Assembly (NCBI GenBank): GCA_022113835.1
Contig: JAILWY010000001.1
Span: forward strand, 10,842,501-10,906,500
Origin: Atopsyche davidsoni
Lineage: Eukaryota; Arthropoda; Insecta; Trichoptera; Hydrobiosidae
Direction: 5' to 3'
Length of the DNA stretch: 64,000 nt
Shown piece by piece: positions 37,516-49,800 of this stretch. Every line of letters begins with the position of its first letter. Position 1 is the first letter of the stretch. A program made the position numbers and the translations under genes. A model generated the notes under the pieces. It made no database searches, was not told the origin of the DNA, and saw only the letters and a program-made list of their open reading frames with translations.

Positions 37516-38459
37516 GCAGGAACCTGTTTTTTTTACAGGTTATTGTTTTGAATTTGAATATTGTATAATTTAACTAGATTTTACATTTTGAATTTAATAC
37601 CTTATTTGTAGTTCATAATGGCGCTTTACGCAAAAATATATAAACGTAATATGTAACAGAAGAATACTAAGCCATTATTTGTCATTTTTTAAATAAATAT
37701 TGAATTTTTACTGAATGCTAAAAAAATCACTAAACAAGTTATCTGTGACACCATTGCAACATAGTTAACTCACTAAAAAAATGAGTCTGCATTCGATTGC
37801 CAGCGATCGCGGTGGGTATGATTATCTGCCATGAGCATTGGCGATACAACTTCATTAATTAAGCAATTAACTGAAGCGCACACCCGGTTTTTAATTTACT
37901 GCATTATCAGAATGATACAATGCAGCTCCTACCATAAGCGACCAAAGCTCCAACATGGACCAAAAGAGTGAACACGCAGTCTCAGGGCATGTGAAACTTG
38001 TAACAGGATTAAAACAAATTCTTAATATTTAAATATAATAAAAAATATTCTGATTTACATACTATCTATCAAATCAGTAATGATAATTTCAAAACTTTTA
38101 AAACAGGGCCAATGCTTAAAGAAAACTTATGAGAAAAGTGATTTTAGTTTATTTAATCAAGAAAACATCCTTTATAATAACTTTATTAAAAATAAACATT
38201 TTAAATACAAAATTACGTATGTATTATAAATAACATCCTTGTATTAACTGCATTGTTTTAAATTTTAAAATAGAGAATAAAAACATATTATGAATACTTA
38301 ATGACACTAAATCTGTATGGAAAACATGTGTCCTATATTATTAGAGTTGGAGATTTGATCACTATTCTGATAAATTTGCACATACGACAATATTTAATGA
38401 ATAATCAAAAATAAAATATTTATGCTGTAAACCAAGGTACTTGTATAAATACAGAAATG
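37516..38459. other. AT-rich non-coding stretch
   Basis: AT-rich sequence with a slight GC rise at about 37790-37990. No coding, RNA or repeat feature was recognised. Confidence 0.45.
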
Positions 38460-38710
38460 CATATTTATCGGCGTTAACCCTGCGAACGACCATTAATAAC
38501 CCTCGAGGTGGGCTGTATAAAAACGTGTAATTAGATAACAAGTGCGGGTTAACAGTTGCCATGGAAACCGCGGCAGGATTAAGCGGTCAAGGGAGTGCTC
38601 GGGCCTTCGACATCGTAACTTAGAGGATCTTAAAGCTCTGGCACTTGTTATTACCTCTGTCAATGCGGGTGGAGCAACGCACTGCATTAAACCTCCCTCC
38701 CCTTCACAGG
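38460..38710. promoter_or_regulatory. GC-richer candidate regulatory block with RFX X-box
   Basis: About 250 bp of GC-richer unique DNA. At 38555-38568 GTTGCCATGGAAAC fits the insect X-box pattern GYTRYY-N-RRHRAC bound by RFX factors, which drive ciliary genes and some other targets. Overlapping 64-66 codon frames on both strands have no domain. Binding is inferred from the word only. Confidence 0.38.
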
Positions 38711-39364
38711 AACCACCGATATATTTCTACCTTTAAATACTGATCAGCTGTCTACTTTTGATTCATCATCATTTGTTTTATTATAACATGGATTTTTTAA
38801 CAAAGTTGTCAAGTAGTCAAATCAGACAAACAATGTCGAAATAATCAATCAAACGATTAGAAAAAAAAACGCTTTTTTATAAAAATAAATGTATTTTAAA
38901 TTATTAATTTGTGTGACTCATACTACAGCTCAATAAGATATCGTATTCTTGTAGCATTCCAGATACTGGCCATCATACGTTTAATGCAATTGAATCAAAA
39001 GATCTTGCGCTACCGCGATTGTGTCTCTACATATCAATATATAGCTGCAAGCAATATGGAAGCCAATGCATTAATTATTAATATCTCTTGTTGCCAATTA
39101 CAGGAAACATTTAAAATTCAATACAAATAGATATTTATCCTCGTGGCCGCTAGGGACGCTACCGTGTTTGATAGCCTGTAATAACCACCTTAAATACTCG
39201 GCTCACAGGAAGAGTGCTGTAAGTAAATAAACTAACATAGCATGCAGGTAATTACGGACCCCCAAGAATAATATGCAATGGGATTGTGTCAATTAAAATA
39301 AAAAAATATACGTACACAACTTTACAACAAGATAATAACATGTAATAAAATTGAAGTGACCTGT

Positions 39365-39366
<2 letters not shown>
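38711..39366. other. Non-coding stretch before TA microsatellite
   Basis: AT-rich, with a 73-codon plus frame at 38909-39130 that matches nothing known to me. A modest GC rise lies at about 39130-39250. Confidence 0.4.

Positions 39367-39446
<80 letters not shown>
39367..39446. repeat. (TA)n microsatellite
   Basis: A TA dinucleotide run of about 80 bp, the longest in the window. It can extrude as a cruciform and is likely length-variable between individuals. Confidence 0.97.
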
Positions 39447-39455
<9 letters not shown>

Positions 39456-41286
39456 CAAAAGTTTTAATTTCTTCAATAATTAAACTGAAATTCGCCCATT
39501 TTACCAAATGATTATGTTGAATACGTAAAAACAAAATTTTCTTGTAAAATTTGTGAACTTATCAAGCTATGAATAAATTGTCTTGTTATGTAGAACTATA
39601 CATGAGATATAACGATAGTAAATATTCATTTCTCCTTTTCTTATTCAAAGCAATACAAATACTACAAAAACACACACACACTATATATATATATTTTTTT
39701 ACTGCCTTCGTGGATTATACCAACTCCAGAACTGTGTGTGCTTTTAGGTAATGCAGTACAAGGTTTTACATCCCCGGGGCTCCAGGAGAGCTTCTGTGTA
39801 GAAGAAGAATTATCGAGTTCAATAAATTACCCAATGTTGCTCCGCACTTGTACATGCAGGCATTATTCAACCTGAATACAGGGAGTTTATAAATAATAAG
39901 CTTTTTTAATGAACACATCATTTTTAAATAATTTCTCATGAATAAATTATAATTATTAATAGTTGAGCTTTAAAGATATTTTTAATTGTAATCAAATTAA
40001 TATTTTGTTTGCATTATTAAAATAATTGTTAACCTTATATAAATATAAGACGCTTAACCATTTTAAATTCGTTATGAAGTATTTTGCTGTTATAGTTATT
40101 ATACAGCATTTGAATCATAAAATTATTGACAAAATATATGTTAATAAACCGTAGCTTGTAATTGACCGTTTAAGTCGCATTTATATATTATAAAACGATA
40201 TTTTTGCAGCCAAAGGTACAAAAAGATTTGATATTCATATAATAATTATTGAATCAGTTTGAATGAAACAATATGTGTTAAAATTATTTTATATTTTCAT
40301 TTCAATTCACATATATACAATAATTATTAACGAAATGTATAGTTTATGAAGAAATTATCATAAGTTTACTTCATGAATACATCATGCTACTTTTTTATTC
40401 AGACAGAAAGTAAAACAACATTCCAAATATGTTAATATCCTTACTAACCTTCGTAACATCGACGTTTTTCATAACTGAAAATTATGGGAACCTTCGCGTA
40501 CAGTAATTGTATGAAGCCTTTGGCGATTCAGGCTGCCTTTTTCGGCACAGAGGATCTATACTTAAGAGGCCGTTCTTTCTTGAGAAACATTTCTGTCATC
40601 AAAAATGGTATTTATTGAAAGCCTTATTATTAAATCCTTAACAATATTTTATTATCGTTCTCATTTTTAATTGTGATATCGAATATCTTATTATCTTGTC
40701 CGATAGAAATCTAAATATTGATTTTATACTAAAAATATTCGAGAGTGATTTATCACTATCGGACGATTTAATCACCATCGCATTTATAATAAACTTACTA
40801 TGTTAGAGATAATTTAAACATCGTAGCAAGCAGTTCTGTAGCAGTGAAAAATATTTAATATAAAAATAGGACTTAGTTGACTGACCGCTGTTTAATTCAA
40901 TTGCAGTATATTTTTGCACTTTTGAGCAAAGACTTACAGTTGAATTTTTGATGCACTTTTTACGATTTAAATTTTAATAAATACAGATTTAAATTATTAT
41001 TAAAAATATCATCGCGTTTGTGTTGTTTGATTTTTATGCTTTTATTGTTAGATAAGGAAAGTTGAACATTTGATTATTCATGTAGTGTCATTGGATGCTG
41101 ATCTTCAAAAAAAATAAAAATAAACAAGTTTGTACTCAACATTTTAATAGGTATCGTAAAATAAATTGCCTCGGCGGCATTCCGCGCTTTAAGATACAGG
41201 GCGAGGTTCCCTCTAAAGCCTCCCGCCCGGCGACACGCGCGGCGCACGCGCGTTGCGTCAGGACCCGCGCCCCCCTCCCCTGCGCG
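39447..41286. other. AT-rich non-coding stretch leading to a GC-rich block
   Basis: AT-rich with no gene. From about 41160 the sequence becomes GC-rich (GGCGACACGCGCGGCGC words), leading into the C-rich minisatellite. Open frames over 100 codons that span 41095-41597 are created by this low-complexity block. Confidence 0.45.
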
Positions 41287-41371
41287 CCCCCTCCCTTACC
41301 TCTCCCTTACCCCCTCCCTTACCCCCTCCCTTGCCCCCTCCCTTGCCCCCACCCTCGCCCCCTACCTGCTC
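41287..41371. repeat. 12-bp C-rich minisatellite (CCCCTCCCTTAC)n
   Basis: About seven units of CCCCTCCCTTAC. The left units end TTAC and the right units TTGC or TCGC, so the array has a left-right gradient of variants. The minus strand carries repeated GGGAGGGGG tracts with G-quadruplex potential. Confidence 0.93.
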
Positions 41372-41574
41372 GCCAGGCGTATTGTTGCAACTTGCAGCCC
41401 GGCGGAGAGATCGAGCTACCCCAACAATGAAACACGGACTACCCAACTTTAGGGTGCCCCAGCTAAGCTATTATTATTCGCCAAAAGTTAAATTGGATAC
41501 TACCCTAGGCAACTGTAAAAAACTGTCACAAACACTAACTCCAAGATCATTTATATTTTTATATACTGCTGGCT

Positions 41575-41596
41575 TATATATATATATATATATATA
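41575..41596. repeat. (TA)n microsatellite
   Basis: A short TA run of about 22 bp. Confidence 0.85.
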
Positions 41597-41712
41597 AACC
41601 ATATCTCGTATAACATGAGATTTGTCCAATATTATGTAGTCGGATGTACTCAAACATAAATTACTCATATCGAAATACGTAAATATTTTAAGTTTATTTA
41701 CAATAAAATTTA

Positions 41713-41885
41713 TTACTAATATGATTAGGCACATTTTTTCACACATTGAAAATGATTTAAAGAAATACCATCATGATTTGTGTAGGAAAAAAAATGTTAC
41801 TAATCATATTAGTAAGTAATATAAACCTGTATAGGTAATTAAAATGCACTTGATTGACGTTCAATCCACAAAATAGGCATACATA
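41713..41885 (+). mobile_element. tRNA-like inverted-repeat element, copy 2 (module lost)
   Basis: The left end TTACTAATATGATTAGGCAC matches copies 1 and 4, and the linker AAATACCATCATGATTTGTG is recognisable. The tRNA-like module is then missing. The copy jumps straight to the right terminal sequence, where TTACTAATcatATTAGTAA (41807-41825) is a perfect 8-bp-arm palindrome. The following 60 bp or so (ATAAACCTGTATAGG and TTGATTGACGTTCAATCCA) is shared with the DNA right of copy 4 at 63739-63804, so the element or its host repeat extends past the inverted repeat. Confidence 0.7.
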
Positions 41886-44799
41886 TATAATTTATTACTC
41901 AAATAACAATAGAAAAGCATTGTTGGGATTTTTATAAGAGGAATAATTTGTTTTAAACTACTTATGTTGTAAATGTGTGTCTGGAATTAATGTAACTTAG
42001 ATGGTAGATCACAATTCACCGTTGTGAATTTTCGGGAGTGCGTGAAGTCCGCGTCACCTCATTATATTTAAATATTCCATAGGAAGGTCCAGTTGGGCAT
42101 TCGGATTCAAAATAACCAGAATCCGCGATCGGCGAATACATCTGCCTTAAAATTACTTATTGACTGACAAAACTTGTACCACCACGCGTCACATCGCAGT
42201 ACAATTTTAAAACCAGAATGCGCCAGTCCGGCAAGTCCAGTTACTTGAAAACGGGCAGCTGCTGAGGACGTGGCCTTCTTCCCCTCCCCCTTGGCAGATA
42301 CTAAACTTACCCCTATTAAAAATAATAACTACAAAAATAATCAATTCAGATTTTTAAATTTAAAATACAACACCAATGGTGCTCAAATCGGTATGTAGAG
42401 AAAGAATATTTGATTTAATATTATAGATTGCTTGAATAAAATGTGTCGTTCGGTATTATGCTTGGACACCGGTATATATATTTATTTATATATTGCTTTT
42501 AATTTATATGTAAAATGGTAAAACATATAATACTTTAATGTAAAGACATTCTTATAAAGAAGAATTTGTTAAATAAAGTCAAGTGCTATAAAGTCATGAA
42601 TTATGAACCTAATAAATAATTATGATAACTTTTGTTTTTAAGACTTTGAATGTATTGGACTTATATGAGAAATAAAAATTGTGCTGTTATCAATCCTAAC
42701 TTATCTATGAATATGAGTTTTTTTATAAGAAAAGATTTTAAATAACAATTTCCGTTAAAAATAATTCAAAAAAACTGTTTCACACTCAAAAATAAATAAG
42801 CGTAAATTTAGATCTACGCATATAACGTAAGTTGTATTTATTTTGAACATCTTATAAAATATATTACTTCTGTTTTATTTATAAATAAATTACAAAAATT
42901 TAAAAGTATTTACTGAGTTTATAATTGTATAATTTCAAAACGTACACAATGAAATTCCGTATGATTGGTTGGTTTTAAACACTAAGTTCTCATAGTAATA
43001 TTAATATTCGTGATGCTTCAACTTATTTGAGTATTAAATGAAAAGCAAACATAAGATTAACACTGGATGATTAATTATAGATATATTAATATTAAAGAGT
43101 AAGTGTTCGTCTTCACTTCGAAAAGCAATTACCAGCCAGTGGCTACACGGTTAATGATTGAAGCCCCGAGACTCGCGGACCATTAACCCTCTTGACTGTA
43201 AATGTATATGAAAATAAAATGAGTACTTAAAAAACACTGCGTTGAAAAATATATGAGAAATTGTAATAAAAGAGAAATGAACCTAGATGCACTGTTTTGC
43301 AATGTAAATCGTCAGTTAAATTCCAGGTAGTCCTGCTGTAAAAATATAACTGCTTTTCTTTAATTTTATTTATATGTTGTGTAATCGAATTACACACTTT
43401 TTTATGAAACCGATTAAAACAAGTTGATGTAACCATGCATACAAGTATTTATTTAACATTCAAAATTTTATAAACGTAATAGACAAAATAATAAAATAAA
43501 TCCATGCTGAAGATGATTTAAGTGTAATTATGGTGTTTGTTGTCTATCTATATTAAATACAAATTATTTATACACAAAATTTAACAGCTACAGCTAACGA
43601 GCTACTTTTATTTAATTATTTTTGATTACAGTAATTTTTGAAGTTGAGGTGATAGCAATCTATGAAATAGATCTGATATTTTTGACTTTATTAATTTTAA
43701 CTATATTTTTGGTTATTGCGTCTGTAGAATTTGAGTTAATGACTATACTCACATAGTTTTATCAAACAAATTTTTCGTTAATATAAAAATGTAAGTGCGT
43801 GCAAAAATTATGAATGACACAATATATATCGGTTTTACCTGTAATGGCTATACAATAAAAAATTACGTAAAATTATATTGCTTTAATTGCCTTCCTTATG
43901 AACATTGACAACTGTAAATCGGTAAAAATTGTGGTGTTAGGGCAAAAAACATTCCACTATGCATATTAAATTCAAAAAATTCTCGATAGCAATAAAAAAG
44001 TACAATTAATCTTATTAAAAAACTAACCAAAACCCTTTCTTAATATATTTTTGATAAATTTCATAAATATAATACGAATTGCTTTTAATTGACTGAATAT
44101 TGCCAATTATGTCAATTGATTTGATATAAAGGACTTACATCAAATTTATTTTAATGTTTTTTTTCGATATTGAAAACAGAGTTTGTTATATTTTAATAAA
44201 GGTTATAAATCCAAGGTTAAAAAAGTCCTGTTTACGCTTTTTATAACCCAAGATGTAACACAACTGCTCTAAACATCAAATTTTAAAACGATATAATAAG
44301 ATTTTTAAAAACATATTGTATTTTGGAATTTGTGGTAACAATCACGTATGGCAAATAATTTTCCTTACAAAGGCAGTTCTCCGGTTTTTACTCCAACCGT
44401 GACAAAAAACGCTACAAGGTATTTTTCAACATTTTTCCAATAAAAGTATCATACGACTGTCGCTGTTTTTAGAACTAACCTGTTTGGTCATATGCCATGT
44501 CGCTACTGTCGAGTAATCACTCCTTCTCGGGAAGGTAAAGTAACGTCGCCTGTCACGTATTTTGAAGTTTTTTGACCCACTGGCTGTGCCAAATTATAGA
44601 TATCCACATTGTATATATATATATTTGTACCAACCATGTATATGGTATCAGAATGAGTTGTTTTCACAATGTTGGGAATTTCGCATATCAAATCAGTAAA
44701 TTGTTAATGCTTTTCAAGACTTTGTCAATTATGTAAATCTGGCTGCCATTATGAACTTACAATTTTTGAAACAGTCATTGTGTCTATAGCTGGACTAAG
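41886..44799. other. Non-coding stretch with GC-richer block at about 42000-42310
   Basis: AT-rich apart from a block at about 42000-42310 and short GC rises near 43120-43190 and 44500-44600. A 69-codon minus frame at 43227-43436 has no recognisable feature. Confidence 0.45.
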
Positions 44800-45135
44800 T
44801 TCGTATAGGAATGACGGTACCCAGCGCAGCGCCCGCCCAGTGGCTCGGCTGCCGCCTCAGCTTCCACAGCCCCGAGAGCCCAAAAACAGCTGTGACCGGC
44901 TATGTAAACAGGAACGCCAATATTTATACGGAGGTTTTTTCCCTCGCCTCGCACATCTGCGGTCTGAGCTCAGCTCGGCCCTTTCACTGGGAGGAATCCG
45001 CGATTCGCAGTATCGAGTGCCAAATCAGTCAGTCGAATTGCAGCCGATATGTCAATGAGCGGACAGGACAGCAACTTTCTACGCACCGCTCGACAGTTAA
45101 TGGCTTTTTAATAGCCATCCGTGTGATGGATGCTA
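44800..45135. promoter_or_regulatory. GC-richer candidate regulatory block with forkhead-type site
   Basis: About 330 bp of GC-richer unique DNA, the longest such block in this part of the window. It contains TGTAAACA at 44903-44910 (the forkhead core), CAGCTG (an E-box) and several CAGTC/GACTG words in 45020-45100. Two overlapping plus frames of 92 and 116 codons cross it, but neither has a domain or splice context. An exon is possible, but a regulatory block is the simpler reading. Confidence 0.33.
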
Positions 45136-45785
45136 ATGAGCAAATAATAAAAAAAAGCTAGCATCATTGATGAAAGTCCAATCCTGCACTACCACACTTA
45201 CTTGATAAATACGGTTGTTTTTATTAAAAACCACAGAATATCCCAATTGACCAAAAATCAAATGAACATAGTCAAATAGTTAAAACGGTGAATATACGAT
45301 TTACACAAATGCTATTTTATGGAATAATTACTATCCCCATATCATTCAAAGAATAAATTTAAATACTATATTGTTAGTATCATATTGTTGATAATTTATA
45401 AATACATAATTAAATTTTTTTCTTTTATTTTTTATTACTCTAAGGACCCGCGAAGACATTTAATATTTTCTGCTTTACTAAAACATATACTGATCCAAAC
45501 TAAGATAAAATATAGTACCAAGGCGTCATAGACTAATATTCTGCTATTTATGTGATTATTAGGTATTACAGCTTATTTACAACATATTATAAATCAAACT
45601 TTTTCCTAAATAAATAAGAATTTACGTCAAACTTTTTAAAAATGAACTCTGTAAACCATTCACATATTTTAATGTTTCGTCGTGCCTAGGAAATTTTTTT
45701 TTTTTTTTATCAAACTTTGAGTAACGTAAATCTTTGAATTAACCAGAGTAAAGCAAAACTTCATGTTAAGTTAATTAAAATAAAC
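45136..45785. other. AT-rich non-coding stretch
   Basis: AT-rich with a poly-T run at about 45693-45709. No feature was recognised. Confidence 0.5.
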
Positions 45786-46085
45786 TGAGCGGCGGTGCAA
45801 GTACGTCCCGCGGACAGCTCGCGAGAGGCGCGCTTGTGCGGGGCGCCGGTCAGGCCCGCCGAGCGGTTAACACGCTGACGCCCGCCGGCGGGGCTGCGGG
45901 GCTGCGGGGCTGCGGGGCTGCGGGGCTGCGGGGCTGCGGGGCTGCGGGGCTGCGGGGCTGCGGGACTGCGGGACTGCGGGACTGCGGGACTGCGGGACTG
46001 CGGTACTGCGGATCTGCGAGCGCGAGAGGTCAGCGGGCAAGTGGCGCTGGGTGGCGCGAGAGGTTAAGTGCCTGCGCTGCTGTGC
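45786..46085. other. CpG-rich island containing minisatellite
   Basis: A dense CpG stretch (GCGCGC, CCCGCCG and CCGGCGGGG words) between AT-rich flanks, with the 8-bp array at its centre. Open frames of 85-111 codons on both strands are driven by the repeat. A promoter is conceivable, because a DRE word lies about 110 bp to the right, but no transcription start or coding exon is evident. Confidence 0.4.
45890..46017. repeat. 8-bp minisatellite in two homogeneous blocks
   Basis: Nine perfect units of GGGGCTGC (45890-45961) are followed by five perfect units of GGGACTGC (45962-46001), then single units GGTACTGC and GGATCTGC. Every unit keeps the 8-bp phase. The block structure implies local amplification of one variant after another. 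Confidence 0.97.
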
Positions 46086-46194
46086 ATCGCGATCAGCTAT
46101 TACTCGGTAGTTGTGCACGTGCAAACACTAATGGGCTTTACTCGCTGTATAAACAGGCAATCGGGAAATGATGGCTATAAGTTTTACAAAAGGT

Positions 46195-46202
46195 TATCGA
46201 TA
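46195..46202. promoter_or_regulatory. DRE-type site TATCGATA
   Basis: A perfect palindrome TATCGATA, the DREF-binding word common in insect core promoters. It lies 110 bp right of the CpG-rich island and is followed by further ATATCG words. The same 8-mer also occurs at 52509 inside a transposable element, so chance is possible. Confidence 0.3.
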
Positions 46203-46639
46203 TGCGATCGCTTGATATCTGTATCAATAAAATATCGACAAAATATCGAATATATTTAAAACAAATTAACGCAACTCGGTAATTCGAAAAAAAATTGTTG
46301 GTGTTTTATATGGTCCCAATTTTTTTTTGTGACTTTTCAATAGTTCAAAATGTCATAAATATAAAAAAATTAATATTTTATGTTTATACTTTTTGAAGTA
46401 AATAATTAATGAAAATTATAATAATAAAGAAAAATTGTGGTATTTCCAACAAACAGTTCAAGTTTTTAAACAATAAAAAAAATAATCATAATAAGTAATT
46501 GATTAATGTTGTATGTACTAAATTTCAAAATTTTGCTTTTGAGATAAATGTTTATTTTTTAAGTGTAATACACATGACTTTTGGGTCCCCCAGTGTTGAT
46601 AATTTAATAATAATAATATATAAATCTGAATAACCTGAT

Positions 46640-46800
46640 TGATGGCCCATCACGGCGCAGGGCGTCTCGCTCGGGCGGCAGCTGCACGGAGCGGCGTGTG
46701 GCCGGCGCGTGGCCGTGCGAGAGGGACGCGGCGATGCGAATCGCCGCACCACCTGCGCGAGGGAAAGGGACGCGCGCTCGAGCGAGCGTTCAAAGTAAAC
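46640..46800. other. CpG-rich island with perfect hairpin
   Basis: A GC-rich, CpG-rich block between AT-rich flanks. It includes CAGCTG and CACCTG E-box cores and a perfect hairpin: GCGGCGAT (46728-46735), loop GCGA, ATCGCCGC (46740-46747). Frames of 74-84 codons on both strands lack any domain. It is possibly a promoter-type or conserved regulatory block. Confidence 0.4.
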
Positions 46801-49800
46801 CCGCACATAATGGAACTATGCGCGAGCACTTGTATTAATGCGAATAACTTAGTATTATACTGAATTATATTAAATTCAATCAAATTATTCAACTTCCGGT
46901 TTATTTGCTTTTGGTGTCAGATTTAACATCAGTTTATTTGCCGACGGCCACCATCTCGGAATTCCGCTGTAGGGCCATTTCTTGTTGAAGACCTCCCAAT
47001 AACTTCATTCTACTTTCTTTCTTGAAAATCACGGAATAAATCACCACCCCGTTTTTTTTAAGATGTCACCGATCCATCAATATTATGACGACTTGTTCGT
47101 TTTTTAAAGCAGCTGTTTACAATTATTTATTTTATTTTCTGCTATAACATCCATGTATGCGTATTTTTTAGCAGATGGATTAGAAGAGCTATACATATAA
47201 TACCTGTTAAATTTTTCCTATCAACAACACATTGATTTTATTTAGAAATATTATTTTTTGTGAAACTATTAAATAATTAGTTCTAGGGTTTTAAAAACTT
47301 TAATTTTCGAAACAAAGTTAACACATCATATTTAATAAATGTACTTTTTTATTTTAATTTGTCTAAAAAAATTTCAATTCTAATAAAGTAATTGTATAAA
47401 TTAAGCAAAATTAGCGACAGTATTTATTCATAAAATTAAATAGTTCTATAGATGCATCTTAAAGGAATGTATATTATTTTTCTTGTTATCAATATACAAA
47501 CCCTTACAGAGAGAACTTCGAATATACGATCATATTTTAGATGACTAACGCCATCTGTGCAAGGGAGGCTAAACCAGCGTTTCTTATATTTCCTAGAAAT
47601 GTACGATCCACTAAGAAAAAAAACTTGCCTCAAAATGGACCTTCATTAATTATTTTTTAATAAAATAGGATTAATAATTTTGACAAATATTGTAAGAGAA
47701 CATTTTAAGTACTTACAAAAAAATTATTTGAAATGAAAAATGTTCATTATGTTTGATTGCAAATACTTAAAAATGAATATTTGCACTACACACATTTTTT
47801 TGTTTGTGAACAATTTAACATTTATTATGTAAGGGAGTAAATCTAGCAAGCGTGATAATTATAAAATAATAGAAGCATTGGATTAAATAAATGCCTGTTT
47901 ACTCCAGAAATATACGTAGATTTCATCAATGAAGACTTTTAAGATAATTTAACAATAAAATTATTCATTATTTTCCACATGGTACATGCACTGCCAACAA
48001 AACACGAAGATAACAATAAATTAAAGCGAATAGCATAAATGGCCCAATTTATATGTTGTGTAATGCATGTTGGAATCAGTATTTCACGCAATCCATACAA
48101 AAACTCAAACTGCTCATAAATTCTCTTAACGAAAATCACAATCATTCCACACACAATGCAATAACATTCATACAATCTGTATTACAAAATTCAATAGGCC
48201 AACCACCATATTCGGCCCAAACCGCACACTCGAGGATGCATTTTACTTCAGAATTTCGTTCAGTGCAGTCCACAAAGGCTCTACTTCCTTCCAAGCCAGA
48301 CATTCTTTTTGCGAGCAGACAGGAAGGTAAGATAAGAAGGCCGGGCAGGTAAGGGAGGGTCGGGGGTAGGAACCGGAACAAAGCCCAGAGGAAGCACATT
48401 AAATCTGGCAAAGGTACGACTATCGCACGTAAATAAAAAATCGCAAACGAATTCGGCTTTCAAACTTATATATTGTGCAGGGGTCGGCCTGCATGCGAAA
48501 GGTACCTGTATTTTTGATCGCGTATTAAATCATACAGTCATTGCAAATGGTAGAGCAGTTAAACATAAATCTCTTTTTTTTAAATATTATTTTAAGACAA
48601 ATTTAAATTTAATTATTTCTGTTTGTTTTTTTTTTAATTTTAAATAATTATACTATTTTTTTATGCACATTATTCTAAATATTCAATCATTCGAGTATAT
48701 TTGCATTTAACAATTTGTACTATTATAATTTTAACAATCAAATAAATCGAAAACGTAATTTTCTTTAAAATAAACACATTGGCGGTAAATCAATAATTAG
48801 TTTACAATAAACTGACATTAAATTTTCTTTATGCACTCAATATAATTTTTCGAATTCACAATTTTTTTATTAAAAAAAACATTTGATTTGGAGGACTGTA
48901 TTTTCATCTATTCTGGTCTTTTTCATCTTCCTGTGACAAAACCTGAGAGCGCTTTGTAATTTATTGTGAAGGAAGCCCATCCTTTTATTTTCAGTATAAA
49001 AAATAAATATTTACATTTACTTCGGCTGTAGTCCTGATCTATCCTATTTCACAAGAGACAAAAGATGTCATCTTCTGTTTGAGCTTACACAAACAAAAAC
49101 ACGGCGACATTGATTTGAATTCCGACTGTTTGACTTCTTGAATTTCTGTGTAAATAATATAAAGTCAATTTAAATGCTCCCACGGCTGAGACGATGCACT
49201 ACCTGCAAATCTCACGAGTCGAGATACCTGTGATGTTTCTAAACTTGTTTTTAGATCTTCGTCTGTTATTTCATCATTTTATAGTATTATTCAGAAGACA
49301 CATAGCTTCGGCATTTGAACAACTGATCCAAGATTAGTAATAATTATGTGCAAAAAAATATAGTTCGGATCAAAAATAATTCAATTTCAAATAAGCTTTG
49401 ATAAAATATGTAAAATCTACTATGTTTTTATATATAAATAATTCCAAATTATATAACATATTTTACTATGATCGCGAATCAAATTATTATATTTAAGTTC
49501 TCGTTTTTTTGTACATATTTACATTTTTATTATGTTTTAATAAATATATAATTGGCCTCCCTTCATCCCTTATAAAGTGCGGAAGCGACTAAAAGCACTA
49601 ACGGGAGACTTCCGTCCTCTTGTCATATCAGATTTGAAATTAAATATATTTTATCGTTAAAAGCTTCTTATTTATTCTCTTTAAAAAATATAAACAATCA
49701 AATAAAACATACCTAATACATAAATATTTTTTTTATTCATAATTTTTTTTGATAAATCAGGTTTATTTGAAAAACGCTTATGATCTGATTCGTATTAAAG

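Noticed and set aside
44811..45161. 116-codon plus-strand open frame as a gene
   Set aside because: It lies in a GC-richer block where stops are rare, overlaps a second open frame, and shows no domain, splice context or codon pattern.
45836..46171. 111-codon open frame rich in Gly/Leu/Arg/Cys
   Set aside because: It follows the 8-bp minisatellite, whose period opens several frames on both strands; no domain is present.
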